Program-made: the position numbers and the translations under genes
DNA from: Cyanoderma ruficeps
Taxonomy: Eukaryota; Chordata; Aves; Passeriformes; Timaliidae
Assembly (NCBI GenBank): GCA_008694505.1
Contig: VZDJ01000623.1
Coordinates: 19,277,754-19,341,753 of the forward strand
Reading direction: 5' to 3'
DNA length: 64,000 bases
Notes under the pieces: model-generated
The model's input: only the letters and a program-made list of their open reading frames with translations
Databases searched by the model: none
Told to the model about the DNA's origin: nothing
In this document: one piece after another, positions 12,358 to 23,263 of the stretch
Numbering within the stretch: position 1 is the stretch's first letter
Layout of the letters: the number at the start of each line of letters is the position of its first letter

Positions 12358-14740
12358 AATCTATGAGGATTTTTTATGGTGGTTATTGCCACGGCACCCA
12401 GCTGTCTGAAGTCTTGAAATCTCAAATCCTGTTTAATCATTTTGTGTCTAGCATAGCATTTTAATCTAAATGTACATATGGAGAAAACACTCCCTTGCCA
12501 CTGGAAAACTCATCTGGTCCTACAGAGATGGGGTCCCTGTGTGACATTCCCCAAATTTGCTCCTAGGCAAATTTTCCAAAGGATTCCCACTTAAGTCTGA
12601 TTTGGAAAACTGCAGGTCCCCATATGGCTCCTCTGCCAGCTCAGTTGTCAATACCTGGGAGTAGATCCCACTCATCCAGCACTTTGATATCAGGTTTTGA
12701 CCGTGACATTTGAATTGAACTAGGCTGAAAATATGTTTTCCATGTGTCTTCCATGGTTTTCACTCATCTTGCTCCACGACCAGGGGATCAGTGCACAGTC
12801 TCATAAGGGAATGGTGAAAGAGTCTCCAATAACTTGTGAGGAGGATGTGGCAGACAAAGAGAGGGTGAGCTGGTAGGGGAAGCTGCCCACAGAACAAGGC
12901 ATAAAGAAACTGTTGGGACACCTCTGCAAGGGTGTAAGTTACAGAGAGAGCAGGTCATAGATTTTGGCAGGGGGGAAGAAAGTTGGAGGTTTCTCAATTG
13001 CATTAAATGCAGACAAAGGCTGCCTTAAGGGGGTTATAGGCCCTGGAATATCAAACTTTGAAGACTCTTTGACATAGCTAAGGCTGGAAGAAGAATGCAG
13101 TGTTCTCCTTTTCCAGTCACTGGCTCTGGTATCTGGGATTCCACTAGCCCAAATGTGCCAGGAATTAAGTCTCCCCAGACAGAGATAACATAGCAGAGCT
13201 CTGATCAAGGGACTGATATCAAAGGAGCAAATCTTTCAGCCCCGGGGATGAATCATCAGAGCAGTTTATTCCAACCTTTTCTCCTCCTTTCAAGTATCAG
13301 GTTCAATTGCAGCAAGGCAGCACAAAAGCCTTCTGCTGAAAAGGCGGGGAAAACACAACCAGGAGGAATGGAATTCACAGGTGATACAGGGCTGGGAGGG
13401 TGTTGCAAATACCACAGAGAACAAAGAAGTGATGCAAAAGGAACCTATCTTGCTTGGGCAGGGAGGAAGAAGAAAAGATGGGGGCTGGTCATGCACCTGA
13501 GGAGAAAGGATCCCATAGGTTAAGTATTCAAAGGGAGATGTTTAGAAAGCACAGCATGGGAGGAAGTAAAAAAAAAAAAAGGTAGGCAAAAGAAATACAT
13601 TTTTGTCAGCTGGGGTGTACCAAATTCAAACAACAGCAATATTGTTTTGCAGACATTCAAGCACTTGACAAAAATCCTTATAATCTTATTTTCCTGAATG
13701 GGCAGACTGAGGCTGCTTGCGGGCTCAGGAAAGGGCCTGTAATTGTACAGCACTGGCCACTCCTTGGCTAAGCAGAAACAGCTTGTCATTGCAGAAAACT
13801 TGTGCTTAAAGCTAAAGGGCACTACTAATACTGCCCACAGTTATGGTGAGATTACACAAAGGAGGTCACATTCTGTTTTGTATGCCCTGCAAAATGTGGG
13901 GGTGAGGAGGAAAGAGAAGCCTAAAGGAAGAGCAGCAGGCACAGGAGTGTTATAAACCAGCTTCTCTCTGCCAAGCAAGTATCAAACCAGAATTGCAGCA
14001 TCTCAGCCTCTCTGCTTCTCAGCAATCTGTGGATCTAATCTCTGTTTACATGCAGGGGGAGATCTGTCTTGTCTGAAGGCATTCCCACTGCCTGTTCCAC
14101 TCAAGTTGCCCTACCTCCTACAAAGCAGGTGAGGACAGGTGGAAAGGGCTGAACTGGAAGGCACAATTCTGGGAACTCTGATGAAAGTAGATGAGGCTGT
14201 GTGTCACTTCAGCTCCAACTGTTATTCACAGTCATCTCACCTGTACAGAGATGAGCTGGAGGGCCAAGCTAGTTCTGCCTCATCAGTGTTGGTTATGTCA
14301 GCTGGTCCTTCAGCAGGCTTTCCTGGGACACCAGTCACATCATTGCTGGATCTTAATAAACCATGGTGTCCATGAGTCTGCTTCCCTCATGAAGCTGAAT
14401 TAGCTCTGCAGGGAAAACAGGAGCATTGACTCTGCAGAAAGATCATTTATCGCTGAAGCCTGTAGCTCAGGTGCATGCCACAGAGCCACAGAATTACTGC
14501 TGAGCTGCAGTCTGGCTTGGGCTGTGGTTTGGTGTTTGGGGATTTGGGTGGGAGGGATGGAATTGCATGTTTTTGTGGGTGGTGGCATGGCACTCATATT
14601 TCAGAGTGCCCTGTGCTTTGGCATGTCACGATTTACCCCTATGAGTTGTCAGCTGTCCTAAAAGATGTTTACTGAATTACACTGCAGATGAATCTGAGCT
14701 TTGCAAGAATTGTGGGTGTAGGAGTGAATGTCAGCCATAT

Positions 14741-14758
14741 GTGTGTGTGTGTGTGTGT
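14741..14758. repeat. (GT)9 microsatellite ending at an N
   Basis: Nine GT units are followed by one undetermined base at 14759, a common place for assembly uncertainty. Confidence 0.9.
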
Positions 14759-15684
14759 NGACCGGGGAAACACATGCTGCCAGCGTGTTGCCACATAACC
14801 AGGTATGTTTCCATGCCTGGAAACAGGGTAACAGAGTCAGCACACTCCAGTGAGGCTGCACTCCATAGCTTGTGTTTCCCCCGGGGCACTGTGCTGTAGC
14901 AGGAATGAGGCACCTCAGGAGCAAGGAAGAAATTCATGCCCCAAAGGTAATCAGCTTGTGGGGTTGTAATGTTAAATTCATCAGGAAGACAACATGGGGA
15001 GTTGGTGGCCTGTGAAAATCTCAGCATGAAAAAAAGCTGGAAAGATTTTTTTATAAAATTATGGTATTCTTTTGGGAAAGTGCCACATAGTAGAAGGAAG
15101 GACCAAGTGTGTTCAGGGGCACAAGAAAATTGTTGCGATACAAGTGAGGACCCAGAGACGGCGGGGTAATGCAAGCCCGTCTTCATCCATGCTTTCTGTT
15201 TACCCATCTCTGTGGCATTTTGGCCCCTTTTTTGTGCCAGCAGGGCCACTGATGTAGACAAATCACCCAAAGACAGTATTGGCAAGGAACATTCAGTCTT
15301 TTCAACTCTAGTAATAGAGGCTTCCTTGTGCAAACACGCAGTCTCATGTCTCTGACTGCTGCTGGAAGAGACCTTGGCGCTGCATTGCACTCTTCCTGCA
15401 AGGCACCAAGTGCATCAGAGGCAAACCACAGGCTCAGCAGGAATTTTGCATCCCCTTTGCCACAGAGAACACTGAGAGTTTTGTGTGGGGACTTGGTCAT
15501 TCGGGAGATCTGGGTGAAAAACTTGACTCTGTTGAAAAGCTGGGCTTGTGTGCATGGCTGTATGATTAGAGCAATTCAGCTTTTGCCTTTAGTTTCCCTG
15601 CAGAAGAAAGGAATTTGCAGATCTGCAAGCTGTGATCAAGGCTGTCAGAAGGCCTCCCTAACTGAGGCTGAATGTGTGGACACT

Positions 15685-16962
15685 GTGTACCTTTTCATTA
15701 CATTACTGGCAGGAATCAAGCAGTGTGTGTGCAACCAGAGTGCTCACACCCACAGCTCACACATCACAGTGTGCTCAGCGTGGCTCTGCTCCAAAACCTT
15801 CCTGGAAGCACCCGGTTCAGAGAGACTGGGAGCAGGGGCAGTACAATTGCTTTGGCTCCCAGACCTTCCAGTCAGCTGGCACTGCTGCTGCCCAGCACGT
15901 CCAGTCCTGCAGTCCTTTGCACTCTGATGTCAGGCATAATAAGGAGATGAGGAACCACAGTCTGTGTTATGCCTCGGCAATGGCCTTCATGTCAGGGCAC
16001 TGCACAAGCAAAGACACCCAGTGCTCTGCACATCCAGTGTGCATCACAGCTTCCCAGGAGCTTTACATTTCCATGGTCTCTGTTTTTAAAGTGCCACTAA
16101 TGTGTCCTGACCTTGCCTTCAGCAGGACAAGGCATGCTTTCTCAGCTCAGTTTAGTTAATAAAGAGGTTAAATCCCAGTCAAGGAAAAAAACTGAAACTA
16201 TCTTTTCAAGAGCCAACACTGTGCAATAAATCTTTGCTAAAGCCTAATTTCTAGTCAGCCCTGGTGTTTGTGCTTTGGCTTCTCTGTCCTCACATATACA
16301 GTCATTCAGGAAGTGGACTTTCCAGTCACAAAGAAAAATGTTTTTCTTCCCTTACTTCTACTTTTTTCCCCATTTTTATTTTCTTATTTATTTTCTTTTT
16401 TCTTTTTCCCAATTACATTTGGAAGAAGAAATCAGACGTGCTCAGAGAAAGAGATGGCTCTAAATGATGTGTTTGGAAACACCAAAACCTTACACTAATA
16501 TGACATTCTTAACTTCTTTTTGTGTGGGCCCAGAGCATTACAACACACACCATTACCTATGAGCTACATATGATCAGTGTGAATGTCACCCTTGAATGTC
16601 AGAATGAGGAAAAGGAGGAGCACAAAGGTGGTGAGAGGCTGCTCCACAAAACTTTTGTCTCTTTCACGCAATAAGGAAATATACTGGCAAGTGTTTCTCT
16701 CAACATTTCTGCATGGATAAGTTTTTCTGAAATGGACAAGCCCGTGCAGGTTTCAGTGGTGGTGTCTGCCCACACTGGGTTTCGCTGGCATTGGCCTTGG
16801 CCAGTTCTGTTTGGATCTCGTCTTGCACTACCTAACAGAGGTAGGAAGATACCTCTGCTTTGTGCTTATGGCCAGGCTGCTTCTGATTTGCCTCTGTGAG
16901 ACCTTCAGTCCAGCTGAGCCAGCTGTATCTTGCATGCCCATTGGTTTTACCTGCCTGTGGCA
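15685..16962. repeat. Copy A of a diverged direct duplication
   Basis: Aligns over most of its length with 21715-23263 in the same orientation. The best-matched blocks are 16080-16330 with 22410-22660, 16470-16730 with 22770-23040, and 16735-16962 with 23036-23263, where roughly five of six bases agree by eye. Both copies contain a pyrimidine-rich block and the string GCAATAAATCTTTGC, which holds an AATAAA. Copy A lacks about 100 bases (near 15770) and about 190 bases (near 16050) that copy B has. No gene or named element was recognised. It could be a segmental duplication or the two ends of an unrecognised mobile element. Confidence 0.85.
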
Positions 16963-17689
16963 CTTAAAAGGTCCTGTGCATTTTATCAGTTTCCACTGAG
17001 CCCTTTATGCAGGTTGCCCTGAATGGCAGCTGACAATAAATTCCAACAGCTGATACTCTGTGTAAAATGCGTCTTTTGGTTATGTTTCAATTTGGGTTCA
17101 TGTGAAAAATCTCATTCTGCAGACAACTGTGCATCCTATTTTCTGTTTTGCAGGATGTGAGTAACTTTCTGAAGACGTTGATTGCTCACATCCTGTGGGG
17201 CAGTTGCAATCTAGCCTACATGGATCTAAGATACAGACTTAAAGGTGTTGCTTTCATAACCCAGACAAAATATACCTATGGTGTGCTTAATCGAAATTTT
17301 CAAAGGCCATCCATCATCTCTCGCCACACCCTGCTCCCTCATCGTGGTGGTTGTTACAACTTGACAGTGTTGAATTTACCAACTCAAGCAATCTCTGCGC
17401 CAATATGATGTAACTACATGGCTCAAAAACTGTTGTGATGCAGCTGGAGATAGCAGCAGGACAGGTCCCTACTAAAAAAAACCCCCACAGTTAATAAACA
17501 TGGCACACGTGGGTGTAGAAACTCGGTAAGAAATACTGAGGCAACATTTGTCCTTCCTGCTCTCCTCCAGCAGTGACTGTCAACCCGAGTGTAGCTCTGC
17601 ACTTTTATTTGGCAGTGCGAGGATCTCACTCAGATGGGCATGAACTTTGCTCACCGACTTCCCTGGGGCAGTCCCTTTGCTAATGAAAA

Positions 17690-17790
17690 CATCCAGGTGC
17701 AAGGAAGGGCAGCGTTTTGCCCAAGATCACCCGGCCGATCAGCAGGAGAGGGAGATGCGAGCTGCTCCAAGCCCCTGCTCTGTCCAGGAG
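17690..17790. repeat. Possible MIR/CORE-SINE-like remnant, antisense
   Basis: The run TTTGCCCAAGATCACCC with the following Gln/Arg-rich stretch and CCCCTGCTCTGTCC resembles the antisense 3' half of MIR-type SINEs (tTGCCCAAGGTCAC..). The match is short and degraded, so this is tentative. Confidence 0.25.
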
Positions 17791-19319
17791 GTGGCACTGC
17801 CAGCTTTGCTGCCTGGAGCCGGCGCTTCTTGTGCAAACACAGCCCGGCCAGCGGTTCCTGTCCGAACCCCGCCTGCCCAGCACCACCCCATGATAAAAAC
17901 CTAAGTCATCTACCCTGTTCTGTTTGCTCAACTTTCGCCCTGATTGCCCCTTCTTCCAACAAGATTGCTCAGGTCAAAAGCCCGGAGAAGACATTGCACA
18001 CTGGCACAACTTCTTGCTGTGCCCAAAGCGCCCAGCCACCTTCCTCTTCTTATCTTGCCACCCCCCTCCCTTCCCTGTCTTTCTCTACCTGTCAGTGATC
18101 TGTCAGAAAAAGTGAGTAGATAATCCAAGCATGTGCTGTGTCTTGTCGTATTGCTGTCTGCTTTTAACTTGCATATCCAAATTCTTTTGCAAGTGTGCTG
18201 GTGTTTTCCCAGCCTTCTTTGTCATCAGTGGCTATCAAGCTCTGCTTTATCCACAGGACAGAGAGGCACAGAGCACACCAAGTCCCGTTTCTAGCTGCTG
18301 AAACAAGATTAGCCTACAGCATGCCACTTATTCCAAAACTGTCAGCAGTTTTTGTTCATTCCCACCACCTCAGTGTGCTTGGCAGCCATCTCTGTACCCA
18401 CAGAATACTCTTGGATGGACATGAAAGAAATGCTTTGGAGGGAGCATGGTGACAAAAAGACAAAGGCTGCTGGGTGACAGCAAGTGCTGAGCTGCACATT
18501 CTTGTTGGATATAGGCTAGAGTTTATTTACCTCCTCTGCCTCATGGCTGCCTGCTCCCAGCCCACCTTGCAGTCTTGATGCCATGGCTAAAAAGTGGGGT
18601 CTCATACCAAGACACCTAAATATTTAGCTAACACTGCCTGATGGCCACTCCACCTCACTTCAAACAGCTTTACTCATAGCCACACCACTTTCAGGGACTC
18701 TCCTATGAAATGTCTTTTCAACCACCTTTGCCTTCAGAGATCTGACCACTCTTCACTGCATACTTCTCTCTCCTTATCACACACAGCTCCCTCCTGTCTC
18801 CTGCTTTTGGTGCAAGACACGCTGCCAGCAAGTGACCCAATGCTCTGGGTATGTGATAATCCTTCTGGCTACCTTACTACAGGGACCACTTCCTCACAGC
18901 TCTAGGTCTCCATTCCAGAGTCACTCACTGCCACGTCTTCTGCTGTGTTCATCTCCCAGTGCTTCACTCCATTCCATCCTTCCTTGGCTTCTTCTTACTC
19001 AGTTCCCTAAACATCATCTTCAACATCAAATCAACCTTGCCCTGCTCCACCAGTGCAATACTGACTGCTCTGAGATGGCAGAAAGGGCTCACTGGGCTTT
19101 GGGAATGCAATGTCCTTCCACATGGACAGTCTCCCTTGTGTCCACATTCATGTAACACCAGAGCAGGAAGGTGGGCAACTATCTGCATGCCAGAAATCCA
19201 GAGTTCCACTTGTGCCATTAGTCACTCTTCCACTGATTCACAGCATTACAGCATTGTGAAAAGACATTGGCACAGCACAACTGTTTGCCCTGGCCAACAC
19301 TTTGCAAGAATTCAATTTT

Positions 19320-19367
19320 TTGTTTTGTTTTGGTTTGGTTTTGGTTTGTTGTTGTTGTTGTTGTTGC
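19320..19367. repeat. (GTTTT/GTTTG)n and (GTT)n simple repeat
   Basis: A T/G-rich low-complexity run passes from TTTTG/TTTGG units into about seven perfect GTT units. Confidence 0.85.
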
Positions 19368-21714
19368 CAGCAAGTCTGGTAATTTTGAATGAAACTCATC
19401 CTAACTAAGGAAGGGGCTTCACAATGAATTCAAGTGTACAAAGCACGTGTGCAAGAGCTGGGGAAAAAGAGGCTATGAAGAAGGAAGATGGAAGCACTAC
19501 TTCGGTACAGAAGGACAAAATCAGAAAGGCCTTAAAGCCCAGCTAGAGGAGAAAATTGCATGGAATAGGATGGGCGACAAAGGGATTGTGCAACTATCCC
19601 AGTAAACCAGTCCAGGGAAAATACAGGTCTGCTCTGCTGTGGAATGGGGAGACAAAGTAGTGATGAATGTCTCAGTCTTAATGGGGCTGAAGTACCTGAG
19701 GCCTTCCTTGCTCTAGTCTGTAGAAGTAAAGCCTGCTCCCAGATTTCCAAACACATCATAATGGTTTGCAAAACTGAGGGACAGCAAGCATCAGCAGGCT
19801 TGATACTATTTAGGGAGGTTGAATATATTAGAGTGCATGAGATTGAATAGAATACACTTTGAGGGTGCTAGGGCATTTCTGAAGCTGCTGAAAGAATTGC
19901 CTGATGTGATTATGAGTCCAGAATCTTTCATCTGTCACCCCTGCAGCTGGAAAAATGCTAATGCTGCACTCAGCTGTGCAGGCCAACCAGGATGAGTTGG
20001 TGAACCCCAGACCAGCCATCCTTACCTTAGTGCTGTGTCCTCTTGGCACCCAGTGCCACCTGCACCAAGGAGAAGAATGTGGTCAGGAAAGGGTGATGCT
20101 GGTTTTCCAAGGGCAAACTGACAGCCTTTTGAAATGAAAGGACTGGCTACATGGATTAGGGGAGAGTGGCTGATGTGATGCACTTTGACAGGAGTTACAC
20201 TGTAGGCACAGCATATTCCTTTGGAAGGAGGGGGAGGTATGGCAGCAAACCACTGCTTAGTATACTGGGAACTGGGAAGATGCAAAATATCCCAGTGGTT
20301 GTGAATGACGCCATCAGCACCTCCTTTAAACTGCAGCTGGAGTCCTGTGACATTGCCGAAAAACTGCCCTGAGCAACCTATCACGCTCTTCACACCCTGA
20401 CACACAGTAGAACACATCAGAAAGAGTAAGTGTTGCACCTACACAGACTGGTTGTCCAACAAAATATTCTGTAGCACTGAACGTTGCTCTGGAGACAAAG
20501 TTTGACAGACTATACGAAATCATAATTAGTTGACCAAATTTTTGCAAATTTCTCCCAACCTTTTCATGAGCAATATCTGGAAACAAAAGAAGCATCCCCC
20601 ATCTATTACTACCACCCACTTCTGATGTTCTGTTGATGTTCTACATACAGTAAATGTTGCTTTACTTGAGCATGTAATTTGTAGAGATGCATTTGCCCAA
20701 GAAATATTTGGCACCTTCAAGAGGCTGAGGGAAATGTTAATGGAAAATTCATAACCAGGGGGACAGAGTGAGGAAGAAAGTCTTCACACTAGTTTCAGCT
20801 TACGCATAATGGTTATGAGCTATTCCTTACAAACTATCCAACAGTGCATCTATCCAGGCAGAAGCTGCTGGGCCCACACAGCCACTGTTCTGGCCATGCT
20901 GGGACAGCCAACAGGATGCTTCAGTGCTGAGAGCAAGAGCTAAGAGAGCAGGCCATACAGGTGGCCTAGCATTTTTCTGTGCACTGGGGCATGGAAATGG
21001 CTAGAGCCGTTCTGAGGGAGCTGGGTCAGACACTGTGAGGTAGAATGACAAAGGTTAATATGGATCTGGAGTGTCTGGAGATGAGACCTCACAGTAGCTA
21101 CTCATCCATTTTCTGCCCCATGTGACAGGGTGCTTCAGAGAACAAGGCATTGTTGTTTCCTCATTGCAATGAAGTGCCACATTCAGATTCCTGTCCCGGT
21201 CCACTGGGAATGAGGAGCTGGCATTACAGGCACAGACAAGAAAAATGGAAAGGAGGAAGCTTATGGCTTACAGTTCTAGGGTGATCAAGCTGGAATGGGA
21301 AATGCCAGGAAGCAAGACTATTTTGGGGGAAACACTTGATTTTAATAGGCAAATAGAAAGGAAATGTAGGGTCGTGAGAAACTCTTCTCCAGGATCAGCA
21401 CTTCCTCACAATTCACTCATAAAAATGCACCACCTGCCCCTCAAAAGCTTCCTTTACAGAGACACAGTTTCTCTTCATAATAAGCACAGGCCTAGCTGCT
21501 AAGCACTCATTTTCAGTCCCTCATCACCACTCAGACTCCACAGTTCTGTAAGAAAGGCAATAAAAACTGTTCTGAGGGTTTCATATCTGTCCATCAATGT
21601 TTCAATGTGAATCAAGGGGGCAGACATGGGGGACATAGTTTCAGATTATGTTGTTTTAAGAAATGGGAGTGATAGGAAGTCTGGCTTAATCACAGAAATA
21701 TCTTCTGTCCCACC

Positions 21715-23263
21715 TGCACTTTTAACACCCTACTACCTTGAGCAAGCAACAGAATCTGTGCAACCAAAGTGTTCGCACCCACAAACCACACAGATAAGTT
21801 TTTATCTCATAAGAAAGACCTGGACTCTAATATGAATCTCAGCTAAGGTTTGCAGTGTTGGTGAGAACCACTTCAAACACGCTTTTCATGGCTGTGCTCC
21901 AGAAACCTTCCCGGGAGCAACCGGTTCAGAGAATCCAGGAGCAGTATAACCCCTTTGGATCCATCCAGATCTTCCAGTCACCTGGCACCAGACCTTCCAG
22001 TCCTGCAGTCCTTTGCATTAGTATCAGGGAGAGACCAACCCTTTCCTTTGTGCCACTCTTTCCTCACCTTGCCCTTCCAAGTCAGGGAAGATGAGATCAT
22101 GAGCCATGTGAGGCCTCCGTAGTCTCTCTCACATCAGAGCCCTGCATAAGCAAGTGCACCCGGTGACTGCGTATCTGGTGCCAAGAGAGTGCACTTGGGA
22201 CCATCCCTGTGTCCCTTTTGGCCTCCCCTCCAGTCCAGTGAGGGCTGCCAGAGGCCTGAGGTGTGTCCAGCCTGACCAGTTCAAGTTGCAGTGGCTGGTT
22301 TTGGCTCCTAAGAGCTGTCAGCATTCCCAGGCGTGAGTCCCATCCTTCCCTCCCTGTCAACCCTTTCTGCAGCACTCACTCCTTTAAGTATTCCCATAAG
22401 TTTTAGATTTTCTCAGTCTCTGTTTTTAAAGTGTCACTAATTTGTTTTGAGCCTGTCTTTAGCAGAACAAACCTGTTAATAAAAATTAAGTCCCAGCGCA
22501 GGAAAAAAACCCAAAACTATCTTTTTGAGAGCCAACACTGTGCAATAAATCTTTGCTAAACCTTAATTTCTAGTCAGCCCTGGTGTTAGTTGTTTTGGCT
22601 GCCCTGTTCTCACACACACAGCCAGTCAGGAAGTAGACTTTCCAGTCACAAGGAAAAATGTTTCTCTCCCTTCATTTCTACCATTTCTACTCTTTCCCCC
22701 CCCCTTTTTTTTTTNTCCCCCCCCCTTTTTTTTTTTTTTTTTGTTTTGTTAGGCCTTCTCTTTTGTTTGTGTTTGGAAACACCAAAACCTTACACTAATA
22801 GAACGCTTTTAACTTTTTTGTGTGTATTCGTGTGTTCAGACCATTATAACACACAGCATTACCTATGAACTACAAATGACCAATGTGAATGTCACTCTTG
22901 CATCAGAATGAGAAAAGGCAGAGCATAGAGATGGTATGATGCTGCCTCATCACTCCACAAAAATTTTGTCTCTGGCATGAAATAAGGAAGCTGAAAAGTA
23001 TTCCTCTCAACATTTCTGCATGGGTAAGTTTTTCTGAAATGGACAAGCCCATGCAGGTTTCAGTGGTGGTGTCTGCCCACACTGGGCTTTGCTGACATTG
23101 GCCTTGGCCGGTTCTGTTTGGATCTTGTCTTGCACTAACACAGGTAGGAAGATACCTCTGCTTTGTGCTTATGGCCAGGCTGCTTCTGATTTGCCTCTGT
23201 GAGACCTTCAGTCCAGCTGAGCCAGCTGTATCTTGCATGCCCATCAGTTTTACCTGCCTGTGA
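21715..23263. repeat. Copy B of the diverged direct duplication
   Basis: The partner of 15685-16962, about 6.0-6.3 kb further along and in the same orientation. It is about 270 bases longer because of extra DNA near 21795-21890 and 22190-22380. It ends at the same point as copy A, just after TTTTACCTGCCTGTG. A stretch of 30 codons (21900-21989) keeps the same reading frame as 15791-15883 in copy A, with gaps only in multiples of three. Confidence 0.85.
22690..22742. repeat. C/T homopolymer block with one N
   Basis: Alternating C9, T10, C10 and T17-class runs with an undetermined base at 22715, inside copy B. The matching place in copy A (16350-16410) is pyrimidine-rich but lacks the long homopolymers. 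Confidence 0.85.

Larger units (their letters stand above)
7530..14738. other. Intergenic DNA upstream of NANOG, no supported gene
   Basis: About 7 kb without an exon that I can support. The frames of 60-140 codons at either edge (for example 7577-7894 +, 8742-9131 +, 9864-10277 +) have no recognisable domains. 10200-12200 is AT-richer. The stretch holds one direct repeat and one perfect hairpin, listed separately, plus T-rich tracts around 8056-8066 and 11440-11462, each with one undetermined base. Confidence 0.5.
16963..21714. other. Single-copy DNA between the two duplicate arms
   Basis: About 4.75 kb without a supported gene. I looked for gag, protease, reverse transcriptase and integrase motifs and for a tRNA-type primer site next to copy A, and saw none. 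The GC-richer stretch 17640-18060 holds frames of up to 154 codons without recognisable domains. Confidence 0.5.

Noticed and set aside
15328..15927. 199-codon plus-strand open frame at the start of duplicate A
   Set aside because: It crosses the left edge of the duplicated segment and is not kept in copy B, where the preserved frame is a different one.
15791..16159. NANOG-derived pseudogene tail in duplicate A
   Set aside because: The short Trp/Tyr-Asn-Cys string recalls a mammalian NANOG tail, but no homeodomain is present upstream and the match is too short.
15685..23263. Full endogenous retrovirus with the duplicates as LTRs
   Set aside because: No gag, pol or env motif, no clear tRNA primer site and no TG..CA ends were seen. 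It is kept only as one possible origin for the duplication.
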